A DNA stretch of 64,000 bases from Bacteroidota bacterium (lineage in GTDB: Bacteria > Bacteroidota > Bacteroidia > Palsa-948). The notes beneath the pieces were generated by a model. It was not told where the DNA came from. It made no database searches and saw nothing but the letters and a program-made list of their open reading frames with translations. This document shows, piece by piece, positions 16,428 to 24,852 of the stretch. The position numbers and the translations under genes were made by a program. Location of the stretch: the NCBI GenBank assembly GCA_016213405.1, contig JACRAM010000071.1:1-64000 (forward strand). The letters run 5' to 3'. Every line of letters begins with the position of its first letter. The stretch's first letter is position 1.

Positions 16428-16676
16428 TCACTCCGCCCTTTTCACCGCCCAGCCGCTTTTATCGGGAAGCCGTCCGTAATCGTATTTCACGTGCGGATAT
16501 TTTTTCATAATGTGCCGGCAAATTCGTCCGGGTGTTTTGCCCAGATTCCACTCTTCCCGGCTGATGAGCAAGCCCTCGCCTTTTTTCAGTCCGATAATAG
16601 CCATGTAAAATGGCGATGCTTTTCCTTTGCCCAAGTGCGGAGTTTCAGAAAATTCTTCTGAAGTAAGTTTTTTCAT
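16428..16676 (-). CDS. uncharacterised 82-residue protein
   Basis: I do not recognise the family. It is basic and soluble: MKKLTSEEFSETPHLGKGKA, then YMAIIGLKKGEGLLISREEW, RICRHIMKKYPHVKYDYGRL, ending GWAVKRAE. The alternation of short beta and helical stretches and a Lys/Arg surface would suit a small nucleic-acid-binding or phage-like accessory protein, but this is a guess. Its start region faces an unusual upstream stretch: a 40-bp palindrome (16697-16736) followed by a 21-bp tandem array. Confidence 0.7.
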   Translation of the reverse strand: MKKLTSEEFSETPHLGKGKASPFYMAIIGLKKGEGLLISREEWNLGKTPGRICRHIMKKYPHVKYDYGRLPDKSGWAVKRAE

Positions 16677-16696
16677 TTTTCAAAAAATAGAGGTGA

Positions 16697-16736
16697 ACCC
16701 CGTAGGATTTTCCAAATGGAAAATATCCATCGGGGT
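16697..16736. repeat. ACCCCGTAGGA palindromic repeat
   Basis: ACCCCGTAGGATTTTCC pairs with GGAAAATATCCATCGGGGT around AAAT. It resembles the palindrome nested in rsmA (11464-11491): same CCCCGT/ACGGGG ends and A/T-rich GGAAA...TTTCC middle. Confidence 0.75.
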
Positions 16737-16742
16737 AAATAA

Positions 16743-16880
16743 GGAGAATCATAACTAACAAAAGGTAAATCATAACTCATAAAAGATAAATCATAACTAA
16801 CATAAAGACAATTATAACCTATAAAAGGTAAATCATAACCACCAAAAGAACAATCATAACTTATAAAAGGTGAATCATAC
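16743..16880. repeat. second 21-bp tandem array, 6 full copies plus a 12-bp partial
   Basis: Unit boundaries at 16743, 16764, 16785, 16806, 16827, 16848 and 16869; exact 21-bp period, no indels. The consensus is approximately GGTAAATCATAACTNATAAA(A). A part copy may precede it at 16733-16742. It lies upstream of the 82-residue gene (minus strand) and behind a terminator. The period equals that of the array at 8331-8538, although the unit sequences differ. Confidence 0.93.
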
Positions 16881-16892
16881 TATTGTTTCTGA

Positions 16893-16919
16893 CAAAAAAA
16901 ATCCACCTGAAGTGGATTC
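16893..16919 (-). terminator. hairpin terminator after the 167-residue gene
   Basis: Read on the minus strand, AATCCAC-ttcag-GTGGATT is followed by TTTTTTT, a canonical intrinsic terminator for the gene at 16943-17446. Confidence 0.85.
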
Positions 16920-16942
16920 TTTTTGTTTTTGAAGTTTTTCTT

Positions 16943-17446
16943 TTACGGTATGGGTACTGGCACCGGTGGCGGGAGCGGACCATCGTTTCCCTGCCCTGCA
17001 AACAGAGGCGCCAAATCATCTACCACTGCATCTGAGCCGGGCACCTGGTTAACAGAGGCATCGTTGGCGGTGTTGTAAAGTGCGCGAGTCCATACGTATG
17101 CTTCGCTGCCTGCCACCTGCTGTGTGTCCTTAAAAATTTCCAGCACCTGCAACAGCTGCCCGATGAAGGGTTCCATCTGGTCAAAGAAAGTTAAATCGTT
17201 GGATGCCTCCGCCTGCGTGCCGGCAAAACCGCTGACCAGACCGGGGTTGGCAGGACCATGATTTTTGATTGCCCGCTGCACATACGGATAGCGTGTGTTG
17301 TTGATGTTTTGCAGCGAGGTGCGTTCCTCCTTTGTGAGGTTGAACTGCACAGGCATGTTTGCCGGATTTTTCAGCGCGGTGATGGCTGCCTGAATGGCAG
17401 TTACCTGCGCGGCTGTGAGTGTGATGTTGATTTTTGAAAATGGCAT
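16943..17446 (-). CDS. uncharacterised 167-residue protein with Pro-rich C-terminus
   Basis: I do not recognise a named family. From MPFSKINITL it has a helical segment LTAAQVTAIQAAITALK, then KNPANMPVQFNLTKEERTSL, a middle region RYPYVQRAIKNHGPANPG, and a tail ending PLPPPVPVPIP. No signal peptide. A longer reading to 17518 exists but starts with an unlikely Cys/His-rich stretch. The base composition is visibly more G/C-rich than its neighbours, which might reflect transfer. A terminator follows it. Confidence 0.7.
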   Translation of the reverse strand: MPFSKINITLTAAQVTAIQAAITALKNPANMPVQFNLTKEERTSLQNINNTRYPYVQRAIKNHGPANPGLVSGFAGTQAEASNDLTFFDQMEPFIGQLLQVLEIFKDTQQVAGSEAYVWTRALYNTANDASVNQVPGSDAVVDDLAPLFAGQGNDGPLPPPVPVPIP

Positions 17447-17563
17447 AGATTTAATTTGTGAATTTGAAAATGTGCTGATGTGCCAGTGAAATTCATGGGC
17501 ACATTCGCATATCTGCACATTTGCTCATTCTGGTTATTGTTATTTATTGATACTTGTTTTTTT

Positions 17564-17770
17564 TCAACCATAGAACCTGAAAAGCTTCGGATGGGCAATG
17601 ATAATTTTTTCAGTTTCATTATTTATTTCATTTTTTACAATCGAAACAAACCGATCTTCAGTAATCTTATATTTTTTTCGGATTTCATATCTTCTCATAC
17701 CTGAATTAAAATCTTTAATTATTTTTTGTTCTTTTTTAGCGGAAAGTTCTTTCAAATTTTTTTTCTTCAT
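17564..17770 (-). CDS. small homeodomain-like HTH protein, intact copy
   Basis: 68 residues, strongly basic. The segment EQKIIKDFNSGMRRYEIRKKYKITEDRFVSIV has the spacing of a resolvase/homeodomain-like helix-turn-helix, with the turn at NSGMRR and a recognition helix near KITEDRF. The C-terminus HPKLFRFYG is shared with a second copy directly upstream (17809-18023). The shared region extends into 3' flanking DNA, so the pair is a tandem duplication. Function unknown; DNA binding is inference. Confidence 0.65.
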   Translation of the reverse strand: MKKKNLKELSAKKEQKIIKDFNSGMRRYEIRKKYKITEDRFVSIVKNEINNETEKIIIAHPKLFRFYG

Positions 17771-17808
17771 AAAAGTGTTTCCTCTTTTTTATTTATGCTT
17801 GTTTTTTG

Positions 17809-18023
17809 TCAACCATTGAACCCGAAAAGTCTTGGATGCGCATGCATTATTTTTTCTACTTCTTTTAATGAATAATTCCGGACAATAACTACAAACTGAC
17901 AATCATTGATTTTATATTTTTTCTTAATTTCTTTTTTTTCATTCCGGAATTATAATCATATATAATCTCCTGTTCTTGTTTTGATGAAACTTGTTTCTTT
18001 AATTTTGTTTTTTTTATTTTCAT
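17809..18023 (-). pseudogene. frameshifted tandem copy of the small HTH gene
   Basis: From ATG at 18021-18023 the product reads MKIKKTKLKK...IIYDYNSGMKKKK and stops after 44 codons. Adding one A to the A8 run (T8 at 17932-17939 on the plus strand) restores a 71-residue reading with EIKKKYKINDCQFVVIV and HPRLFGFNG, aligning without gaps to the intact copy from the HTH segment to the end. It is therefore a one-base frameshift in a homopolymer. It may be a pseudogene, a slippage switch or a sequencing error. Confidence 0.75.
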
Positions 18024-18321
18024 AGCTGTTCCGATTTTCATTTTCTCCGCTGGAATTACTTCTTAAGGAATTTATTTACTGATAATTAGTAACTGTTTAA
18101 ATTTCTAAAATAGAACGCTGAGGACGCTGGTTAAACTGATTTTCACGGATTTTATCTGCGTTTATCTGTAAAATCTGCGTCATCTGTATTCCATCTTTCT
18201 TCATAAAAACATTTCAAAATAAAATTTAAACAGTTACTTAAAATGAGCTGATAAAATCATATTATACATCTTTAATCTGAATAATGTCTAATGGGTAAAA
18301 TCAATTGTTGAAACCTTCATT
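18024..18321. other. intergenic stretch of about 300 bp
   Basis: No gene seen. It holds the MITE-like element at 18089-18237; the remaining flanks are A/T-rich without recognisable signals. Confidence 0.6.
18089..18237. mobile_element. MITE-like element with 16-bp terminal inverted repeats
   Basis: The perfect ends GTAACTGTTTAAATTT (18089-18104) and AAATTTAAACAGTTAC (18222-18237) enclose 117 bp. The interior carries repeated ACGGATTTTATCTGCG / TTTATCTGTAAAATCTGCG text, similar to a low-complexity repeat I know from other Bacteroidota. No coding capacity. No convincing target-site duplication: the flanks read ATTA and TTAA. Confidence 0.75.
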
Positions 18322-20292
18322 TTAATTTTTTATAAGTTTTAAATTTTGAATATTCTCGCCATCAATGATTCTAAGTATGTACATGCCGTTACTAAAATCA
18401 TGAAGGTCTATTTTATTTCCGGTATCGACTTTTATTTTTATTGCTTTGAGAATTTTTCCTTCCACACTTAGAATTCGTACCTGATAATTTTCTGATTTAG
18501 CGCAACTGAGAATAAAGTTTCCGGATGTTTCATCATTGTAAACAAAACAAGGATTACCTGCCAGGTTATTTTTAACAGCAATGATTGGTGAATAATTATA
18601 ATCACCATTATAGTCAACTTGTTTAAGGCGGTAGTAATTTATTCCGGAATAAGGATATTCATCAATGAAAGAATAATTCAGAAGTTGATTAGTGTTTCCG
18701 TGTCCGGCAACTCTTCCGATTTTTTCAAACGCTTTTCCATCAACACTGTTTTCCACATCAAAATAATCATTGTTGATTTCTGAGGCTGTGCTCCATTGTA
18801 ATAACACTTCTTCTCCGCGTTGTTCTCCTGTAAAAGAAAGGAGTTCAACGGGAGAAGGAATAAGAGCGCACAAATTTCCAAGTATTGAAACAGTAGTGCC
18901 GCTTTTGGTTACAGCAATGTCAGGTTTTCCGTCTCCGTCAAAATCATCTATGCCAATAAAGTAAGCATATCCTGATGCTACATCCACTCTTGCTGCAAAT
19001 GAAATGGTTCCGGGCACACTGGTGTTTCTGAATATGCTTGTGCTGTTGAGAGAAGAATTACCAACAGCAATGTCTGGTTTGCCGTCTCCATCCAAATCTC
19101 CAAAATCAAGACCATAATGTGTGAATGCTCCCCCAAGTGTAGCAAAATCCTGGCGCACAGCTAAGGTAATGGCTCCCGGTGTGCTGGTGTTCCGATAAAC
19201 TGCAAGGGTGGAGGCATCCCTGGTCACTGTTGCAATGTCAGCTTTGCCATCACCATCCAAGTCCCCTATATGTATGAAATAAGGAACCGTGCCCGGTGAA
19301 AAATCCTGTCTTGCAGCAAATGAAATAGTGCCGGGCGTGCTGGTGTTTCTGAAAATTGAAAGCGTATTGCTGGTAAAAGCGGTTATCACCACATCTGGTT
19401 TACTGTCTCCGTCTAGATCACCAACATCAATTTTATGAGGTTGAGTTGTTGTTGCAAAACTGACACCAGCAGCAAAAGAAATTATTCCAGGACCAGTGCT
19501 TGTATTCCTTAATACCCATACACAGTTGCCGGACCAATGTACTGAAACGAGATCCGGTTTACCGTCTTTATCAATATCAATTATTTTGTTACCATTTCCT
19601 TGTCCGGATGAGGCAGAAAAATCCTGCCTTGCGGCAAAAGAAATACTTCCGGGAGTACTGGTGTTTCTGTAAACTGAAACAAAAGCACCACCACCATTTC
19701 CACCGAGAGCAACATCGGGTTTACCGTCACCGTCAAAATCGCCTATTGAAACTTCATTTGGCTGTCCGGCTGCAGCCCATGGAAAAGTAACTTTCGGTGC
19801 GAACGAAATACTTCCGGGCGTGCTGGTGTTTCTTGTTACAGTAAATGTGTTGTTAAAATAATCTGCAATCACAAGATCAGCTTTACCGTCTCCATCCATA
19901 TCGCAGGTTTCGACATTATGCGAGCCACCCTGAACACTGATTGCGGCAGCAAAGCTTGGCGTACTGCTGCAACTGGTAGCCATATTAAATGGTTGTGCGG
20001 AATAGGCGGTTAAATATGTGTTGAGGTTTGTAACAGTAATATATTGGAAATTGGCGCCTGAAGGTACGGTAACTGTAAGTGAGATTGCTGTTGCGGCAGA
20101 TACAGTTGCCATGGTAGCGCCAAAGAATACTATGTTACTGGCGGGAGTAGTGTTAAAACCGGTTCCGGTTATGGTAACGGTTGTGCCCACAGGACCTGAA
20201 GTTGGCGAAAAGGAAGTGATGGTCTGGGCATTAGAAAAGTTTGGCAACAGGCAAATTACCACAAGCAGGTTAGAGTAAATTGTTTTTTTCAT
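18322..20292 (-). CDS. secreted FG-GAP/VCBS repeat protein with type IX sorting domain
   Basis: About 656 residues from MKKTIYSNL. Signal peptide ending near SNAQT, then an IPT/TIG domain (SFSPTSGPVGTTVTITGTGF), then seven FG-GAP-type repeats with Ca-binding cores such as DMDGDGKADL, DFDGDGKPDV and DLDGDGKPDI, which probably form a beta-propeller. The last 80 residues (from about FVYNDETSGN to IQNLKLIKN) have the strand pattern of a T9SS type A sorting domain, including NGMYILRI. It is a likely cargo of the PorU/PorV system encoded in this same window. A longer start (20337) adds residues before the signal peptide and is less likely. Confidence 0.88.
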   Translation of the reverse strand: MKKTIYSNLLVVICLLPNFSNAQTITSFSPTSGPVGTTVTITGTGFNTTPASNIVFFGATMATVSAATAISLTVTVPSGANFQYITVTNLNTYLTAYSAQPFNMATSCSSTPSFAAAISVQGGSHNVETCDMDGDGKADLVIADYFNNTFTVTRNTSTPGSISFAPKVTFPWAAAGQPNEVSIGDFDGDGKPDVALGGNGGGAFVSVYRNTSTPGSISFAARQDFSASSGQGNGNKIIDIDKDGKPDLVSVHWSGNCVWVLRNTSTGPGIISFAAGVSFATTTQPHKIDVGDLDGDSKPDVVITAFTSNTLSIFRNTSTPGTISFAARQDFSPGTVPYFIHIGDLDGDGKADIATVTRDASTLAVYRNTSTPGAITLAVRQDFATLGGAFTHYGLDFGDLDGDGKPDIAVGNSSLNSTSIFRNTSVPGTISFAARVDVASGYAYFIGIDDFDGDGKPDIAVTKSGTTVSILGNLCALIPSPVELLSFTGEQRGEEVLLQWSTASEINNDYFDVENSVDGKAFEKIGRVAGHGNTNQLLNYSFIDEYPYSGINYYRLKQVDYNGDYNYSPIIAVKNNLAGNPCFVYNDETSGNFILSCAKSENYQVRILSVEGKILKAIKIKVDTGNKIDLHDFSNGMYILRIIDGENIQNLKLIKN

Positions 20293-20548
20293 ATTAGACA
20301 AACCTTTTTCAAAATCCATTGATAATTTTCCTGTCATGGGACCACATAAAATTTTCTATACTCATTTGGTAAATGTCCTCATACCTCCTTGTATGAACAA
20401 CTCAAAAAAAGTTTATCTTTAGGAATTGATATGGCAACATAATATAGTCATAAAATTTATTCAAAATTTTAAAATCAATTTTTCATAGGTAGAATTACGT
20501 TTGCTTGTATATTTTGATTCATTCACCTTATAAAATCCTTAGTAATCA

Positions 20549-22069
20549 ATGAAACCAACTAAAGATCTTTTTGACCTTATAAAATCACTTACTAAAACTG
20601 AGAAAGCGTATTTCAAAAAGTATTCCTGCCTGCATGTTCGCGGAGAACAGAATAAATATATACTGCTCTTTGATGCAATTGAAAAACAAAAGATATATGA
20701 TGAAGTAGAATTGCTGCGTAAATTCAGCGGCTATGATTTTGTGCGCCAATTTTCTGTAGCTAAAAATTATCTCTACCACCAGATCCTTAATGCGCTGCGT
20801 TCATATCACCACAGCATTCATTCGGAGGTAAATGAATTAGTATATGATGCGGAAATACTTTTTGAAAAGGAGTTGTTTAACCAATCATTTAAAGCGCTCA
20901 ATAAAGCCAAACAAATTGCAAAAGAAAATCATTTACATGGAGAATTAATTAGAATTTATCAAAACTGGGAGTGGAATTTTGCACGGAACAAACATGATAT
21001 GAATTGGATGAAAAATGTTATGCAAGAAGAAGGAGAACAATTGAATCTGTTGCAAAATCAAAAAACCTATCGTGAACTGTTCTTTAAATTTTCTGACTAT
21101 GTTACTTCTTTGGGTGCCATAAGAGACCGCAAACAGTTGAAACCACTTGAAAAAATCATTCACAATAAAGCGTTCAGTAATATCTCATTCGCTAAAACCA
21201 TTAATGCTAAAATAGGTTTTCTTGAATGTCATCAACTATATCATCTTATTAAAGGAGAAAATAAGGAAAGTCTCAGGTTTACAAGTGAACTAATAAAATT
21301 TCAGGAGTTATTTCCTGCAAAAATAAAACACAACCCAATTTCCTATATTACTTCCCTGCACAATGCATTGACGGTATGTATAATCGCCAGCCAATACAAA
21401 GAGATGCCAATATTTTTGTCAAAACTTGAAAGACTCTCTAGCGAAATAAAACTGCTTCCGCACAAAGCATCATGGTTTTATGTATATCATGATGGTTTGC
21501 TGCACTATTATAATCTTACAGGAAGATTCGTTTCTGCCATTGAAAAGATTCCATCAATCCTCCATGAACTGGAATCCAGCTATTTCATGTTGAAGGATTG
21601 GGACAAAACATCTCTTTTTTCGGATATAGCTTTTTCTTATTTTGGCGTAGAAGATTTCAAGAAATGTATTCATTGGCTTAATCGTATTCGCGATAAATTT
21701 CCAGCCAGCACACCACCCGATTATGAAAGTTTTTTCCGACTTTTTTATCTCCTTGTTCATTATGAAGCGGGAAACTTCAACCTGCTTCCCTACTTGATTC
21801 AGTCTGCATACCGATTTCTTCTGAAAAAACAACAACTCTATAAATTTGAAACCATTATGATTCATTTTTTCCGCAACGAATTACCAAAAACGAATACGAA
21901 AAAAGAAATTATTATTGCATTTCATAAACTGAATGTAAAAATTATTCCTCTTGCAAAAGATGCTTTTGAGAAAAATGCATTTATCTACTTTAATTACATC
22001 AGTTGGCTCGAAAGCAAAATTACGAACCGCCCGTTTGCGGAGGTGGTGAGGGAGAAAGCGAATAAATAA
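20549..22069 (+). CDS. uncharacterised conserved helical protein
   Basis: 506 residues, all-helical, rich in Lys, Phe, Tyr and Leu. The N-terminus DLFDLIKSLTKTEKAYFKKY matches a family I have seen only in Bacteroidota without a named function. The middle and C-terminus contain paired helices (QSFKALNKAKQIAKEN; EDFKKCIHWLNRIRDKFPAS) like degenerate TPR units, so it could be a scaffold. No signal peptide or membrane segment. It stands alone between the secreted protein gene (divergent) and tag (convergent, 3-bp gap). Confidence 0.75.
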   Translation: MKPTKDLFDLIKSLTKTEKAYFKKYSCLHVRGEQNKYILLFDAIEKQKIYDEVELLRKFSGYDFVRQFSVAKNYLYHQILNALRSYHHSIHSEVNELVYDAEILFEKELFNQSFKALNKAKQIAKENHLHGELIRIYQNWEWNFARNKHDMNWMKNVMQEEGEQLNLLQNQKTYRELFFKFSDYVTSLGAIRDRKQLKPLEKIIHNKAFSNISFAKTINAKIGFLECHQLYHLIKGENKESLRFTSELIKFQELFPAKIKHNPISYITSLHNALTVCIIASQYKEMPIFLSKLERLSSEIKLLPHKASWFYVYHDGLLHYYNLTGRFVSAIEKIPSILHELESSYFMLKDWDKTSLFSDIAFSYFGVEDFKKCIHWLNRIRDKFPASTPPDYESFFRLFYLLVHYEAGNFNLLPYLIQSAYRFLLKKQQLYKFETIMIHFFRNELPKTNTKKEIIIAFHKLNVKIIPLAKDAFEKNAFIYFNYISWLESKITNRPFAEVVREKANK

Positions 22070-22072
22070 ATT

Positions 22073-22636
22073 TTACTTGTTTTTGCATTCGCATCCAACC
22101 AAATGGTCGTCCACCATTCCCACCGCCTGCATAAAGGCATAGCAAATGGTTGAACCGCGGAATTTAAAACCCCGCTTGCCCATGTCTTCGCTCATTTTAT
22201 CGCTGATAGAAGTTTTTGCGGGAAGGTCTTTCAGGGTTTTCGGTTTGTTAATGATGGATGTATGATTCACAAAACCCCACACGTAATTATCAAATGAGCC
22301 AAACTCTTTTTGCAGCAGCAAAAAACATTTTGCATTATTGATGGCGGCTGCAACCTTCAACCGGTTGCGGATGATGCCGGCATCTTTCAGCAGGGAAGCC
22401 ACTTTCTTCTTGTCGAACTTTGAAACTTTTTTCGCGTCAAACCTGGCAAACGCCATGCGGAAGTTCTCGCGCTTGTGCAAAACCGTCCTCCAGCTCAGTC
22501 CGGCCTGGAACGATTCAAGAATGAGAAACTCAAAAAGTTTATTATCATCGTGCAATGGCTTCCCCCATTCTTCATCATGATATTTTATCATGAGCGGATC
22601 GTTGGATGGCCAAGGGCAGCGGTTTGCTGTTTTCAT
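22073..22636 (-). CDS. tag: DNA-3-methyladenine glycosylase I (Tag)
   Basis: Base-excision repair enzyme that removes 3-methyladenine from alkylated DNA. 187 residues, normal length. RCPWPSNDPLMIKYHDEEWGKP opens the family, with His20 and C-terminal DHLVGCEC supplying the zinc-site ligands; SFQAGLSWRTVL and the FVNHTSIINKP region belong to the helix-hairpin-helix core. Located 9 bp downstream of a TPR-like gene on the same strand. Confidence 0.95.
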   Translation of the reverse strand: MKTANRCPWPSNDPLMIKYHDEEWGKPLHDDNKLFEFLILESFQAGLSWRTVLHKRENFRMAFARFDAKKVSKFDKKKVASLLKDAGIIRNRLKVAAAINNAKCFLLLQKEFGSFDNYVWGFVNHTSIINKPKTLKDLPAKTSISDKMSEDMGKRGFKFRGSTICYAFMQAVGMVDDHLVGCECKNK

Positions 22637-22645
22637 AAAACAAAA

Positions 22646-23599
22646 TTAGTTTTTAGATTCTTCGGAGGAATGTTTTTTATAGTATTCTTCCAGATCCTTT
22701 TGTGCGAGGGATATAAAATGTTTTCGCTGAAGTTCAGTAAGTTCTTTATTCGCCAAACTGGATTGATAAAGCAGTTTATATTGTTTCATGGCAAGTTCTT
22801 TTTTATTGTCCTGCAAGAGGAGTCGAAATAAATAATACCGGTAAAGAAGATTCTGGGGATAACGGCTGCTGAGTTTTTCCGCATACGCTTCGGAAAGTGT
22901 GTAATTGACATCTCCCTCGCCATAAATAATCATCAGGAAATACTGTCCTTCAGTTTGAATAATATTATCTGATGATTCGCTGCATTTAGCAAGCAACTTA
23001 ATGCCCAGCGTTTTATCGGCAGAGGGAAGCATCAATAAGAAAGGAATAAGAGGCGGGTATTTTTTCCTGGCGGCAATCATATTGTAACTGTACAAGCCGG
23101 TGGTGAGATTGAATGGCTCATAAAACTGTTCCTTGCCAAAGGACGCAAACAGATATTTGCCGCATTTATTAATGAATGAAAAGGCTTTAAAATAATTATC
23201 TCCCAAAAGCTCCAGCCGAGCCATGTAAGAATATACATTAATGTAATTAAACAAATCTTCATAGCTCAGTTCGTTTTTCTTTTTTTTATCCAGCATGGAT
23301 TCAACGGTGGTGAGCGCTGACATGAATTGCTTCCGGTTAGCTGCGTTATCTTCGCCTGACCGGATTTTCCACCAGCAGGAATTTGCAATCAGCAAATAGA
23401 TTTTTCTTTCTTCAGGGTATTTCTTTTTCAACTCATCAGCCAAAGAATCTGCTTTACTAAATTTAAAATTGTAGATATTTTCAAAACCAAGGGCAATGGA
23501 TTTTCCTAATTCAGAAGTGTCGGCAGGTGAAACGGGAGCGCCAAAACTTCTCTCAAAGGAGAAAAGAAAAAGAAAACATATGATAATGTATTTGCTCAT
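22646..23599 (-). CDS. secreted TPR-like protein of unknown function
   Basis: 317 residues with a signal peptide (MSKYIIICFLFLFSF, cleavage near SFG) followed by helical repeats: ENIYNFKFSKADSLADELKK, FSFINKCGKYLF and the C-terminal ELTELQRKHFISLAQKDLEEYYKKHS. YNMIAARKKYPPLIPFLLMLPSADK is a hydrophobic central stretch. Probably periplasmic. No catalytic motif seen. The stop lies 9 bp before the tag start, so the two may share a transcript. Confidence 0.75.
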   Translation of the reverse strand: MSKYIIICFLFLFSFERSFGAPVSPADTSELGKSIALGFENIYNFKFSKADSLADELKKKYPEERKIYLLIANSCWWKIRSGEDNAANRKQFMSALTTVESMLDKKKKNELSYEDLFNYINVYSYMARLELLGDNYFKAFSFINKCGKYLFASFGKEQFYEPFNLTTGLYSYNMIAARKKYPPLIPFLLMLPSADKTLGIKLLAKCSESSDNIIQTEGQYFLMIIYGEGDVNYTLSEAYAEKLSSRYPQNLLYRYYLFRLLLQDNKKELAMKQYKLLYQSSLANKELTELQRKHFISLAQKDLEEYYKKHSSEESKN

Positions 23600-23669
23600 C
23601 GGAGAGATGCAAAAGTATATTATTTCTCCTGCGTGATTCTCCCATCGGGATAGATAAATAATTACCTTT

Positions 23670-24413
23670 ATGTTTCAAAAAATGGCAGTAAAAAAACATA
23701 TGAAGAAAGTCGTTGTATCGGTGGCTTCCCTGTGCATGCTGCTCATGTTCGCTTCATTCCTTATGTACGCTCCCATTCAGCGCATCAGCATGAACCTTGT
23801 TTCAAAAGCGCTTCAAAACGGAAAATCAATCACTACGCAGGCAGAAGTTTATTACCGCGTTTCGGGCGGACTGCTTGTAACGCACATCACTGCGCCAGTG
23901 GAATATTTAGTGATAACAAATGATAAAGGAGAATTTAAAATGTACGACATAAAAGAAAACACTGTGTCGCAAATGCAGGCGGCTGATTTCAGCAGCGAGA
24001 ACAGTTTTGTTCACGATTTTCTGAACGGCAACACAAACGACATGGGCTTGCGGAGCATCGGCTTCCAGCTTAAGAGCACAAAAATGGAAGAGAATATGGT
24101 TATCACCGATTGGATTCCGCCCGTAAATCTTTTATCTAAGATGAGCCATGTAGAACTTGTGCATGAAGGATATTCTCCCATCTACATGGCTTTCTACGGA
24201 AAAAAAGAAAAACTTCTTTCAAAAATATTTTATTACAACTATCAGAAGGCGGGAGACCTCAGCATTCCCAACACCATCACAGAATTTCAATACCTGCCAA
24301 ACGGAGATTCAACCATCACCAAAAGAATTTATTCCGACATAAAACTGAATGAACAAGTGGATGAAAAATGGCTTAACTACAAAATACCAGATAATGCGAA
24401 GATTGTTAAGTAA
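23670..24413 (+). CDS. LolA-like periplasmic protein
   Basis: About 247 residues (alternative starts MAVKK or MKKVVV shorten it by 4 or 10). An N-terminal membrane segment VVVSVASLCMLLMFASFLM is followed by a beta-rich domain: ITTQAEVYYRVSGGLLVTHIT, EYLVITNDKGEFKMYDI, and SIPNTITEFQYLPNGDSTITKRIYSDI. The repeated long strands resemble LolA/outer-membrane-lipoprotein-sorting folds. I infer an envelope lipid or lipoprotein role, but no LolA signature is decisive. The last 20 bp overlap yidD. Confidence 0.65.
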   Translation: MFQKMAVKKHMKKVVVSVASLCMLLMFASFLMYAPIQRISMNLVSKALQNGKSITTQAEVYYRVSGGLLVTHITAPVEYLVITNDKGEFKMYDIKENTVSQMQAADFSSENSFVHDFLNGNTNDMGLRSIGFQLKSTKMEENMVITDWIPPVNLLSKMSHVELVHEGYSPIYMAFYGKKEKLLSKIFYYNYQKAGDLSIPNTITEFQYLPNGDSTITKRIYSDIKLNEQVDEKWLNYKIPDNAKIVK

Positions 24414-24852
24414 ACAGTTTGTCGTTTGTAGTTTCTGGTTTGTGGTGAGCAGCCCTCTACTTGCCCAGCCGAAACTGAGCGACAAAGATTTACTGCTGAA
24501 ACAAAATTTTTACGAACAGAAATTTGAAACTAAACGAAAAGTTTCTTTTCTGCTTGCAAGAAAAAAAAAACCTATCATACGTTACAACCCTGTCAGTCTG
24601 ACTTTTGGGGGATTGCTTTTTGTCTATCAAAAATTTCTTTCAGCCCAGATCTCTAACAATTGTCCCTATAACCCCAGTTGCTCCGGATTCAGTAAAAACT
24701 CTATTCTCAGGTACGGATTCGTCAAAGGAATCGCACTTTCTGCCGACCGCCTTACCCGCTGCAATAATCTTGCTGCACATGATATTTCTTTTCTTGATTT
24801 TAAAGATGGAAAAATTGAAGACAATCCTGAAAAATACAGATTGAAGAAATGA
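24394..24852 (+). CDS. yidD: YidD family membrane protein insertion efficiency factor
   Basis: 152 residues from MRRLLSKQF, longer than the usual 70-90. The YidD core is PVSLTFGGLLFVYQKFLSAQ, YNPSCSGFSKNSILRYG (the conserved CxxSCS-type block) and GIALSADRLTRCN. The extra N-terminus is a signal-peptide-like segment (FVVCSFWFVVSSPLLAQP) coded by GTTTGT-type repeat, followed by a basic stretch. YidD assists insertion of inner-membrane proteins. It overlaps the LolA-like gene by 20 bp and the following TPR gene by 4 bp, so these form a tightly packed set. Confidence 0.88.
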   Translation: MRRLLSKQFVVCSFWFVVSSPLLAQPKLSDKDLLLKQNFYEQKFETKRKVSFLLARKKKPIIRYNPVSLTFGGLLFVYQKFLSAQISNNCPYNPSCSGFSKNSILRYGFVKGIALSADRLTRCNNLAAHDISFLDFKDGKIEDNPEKYRLKK

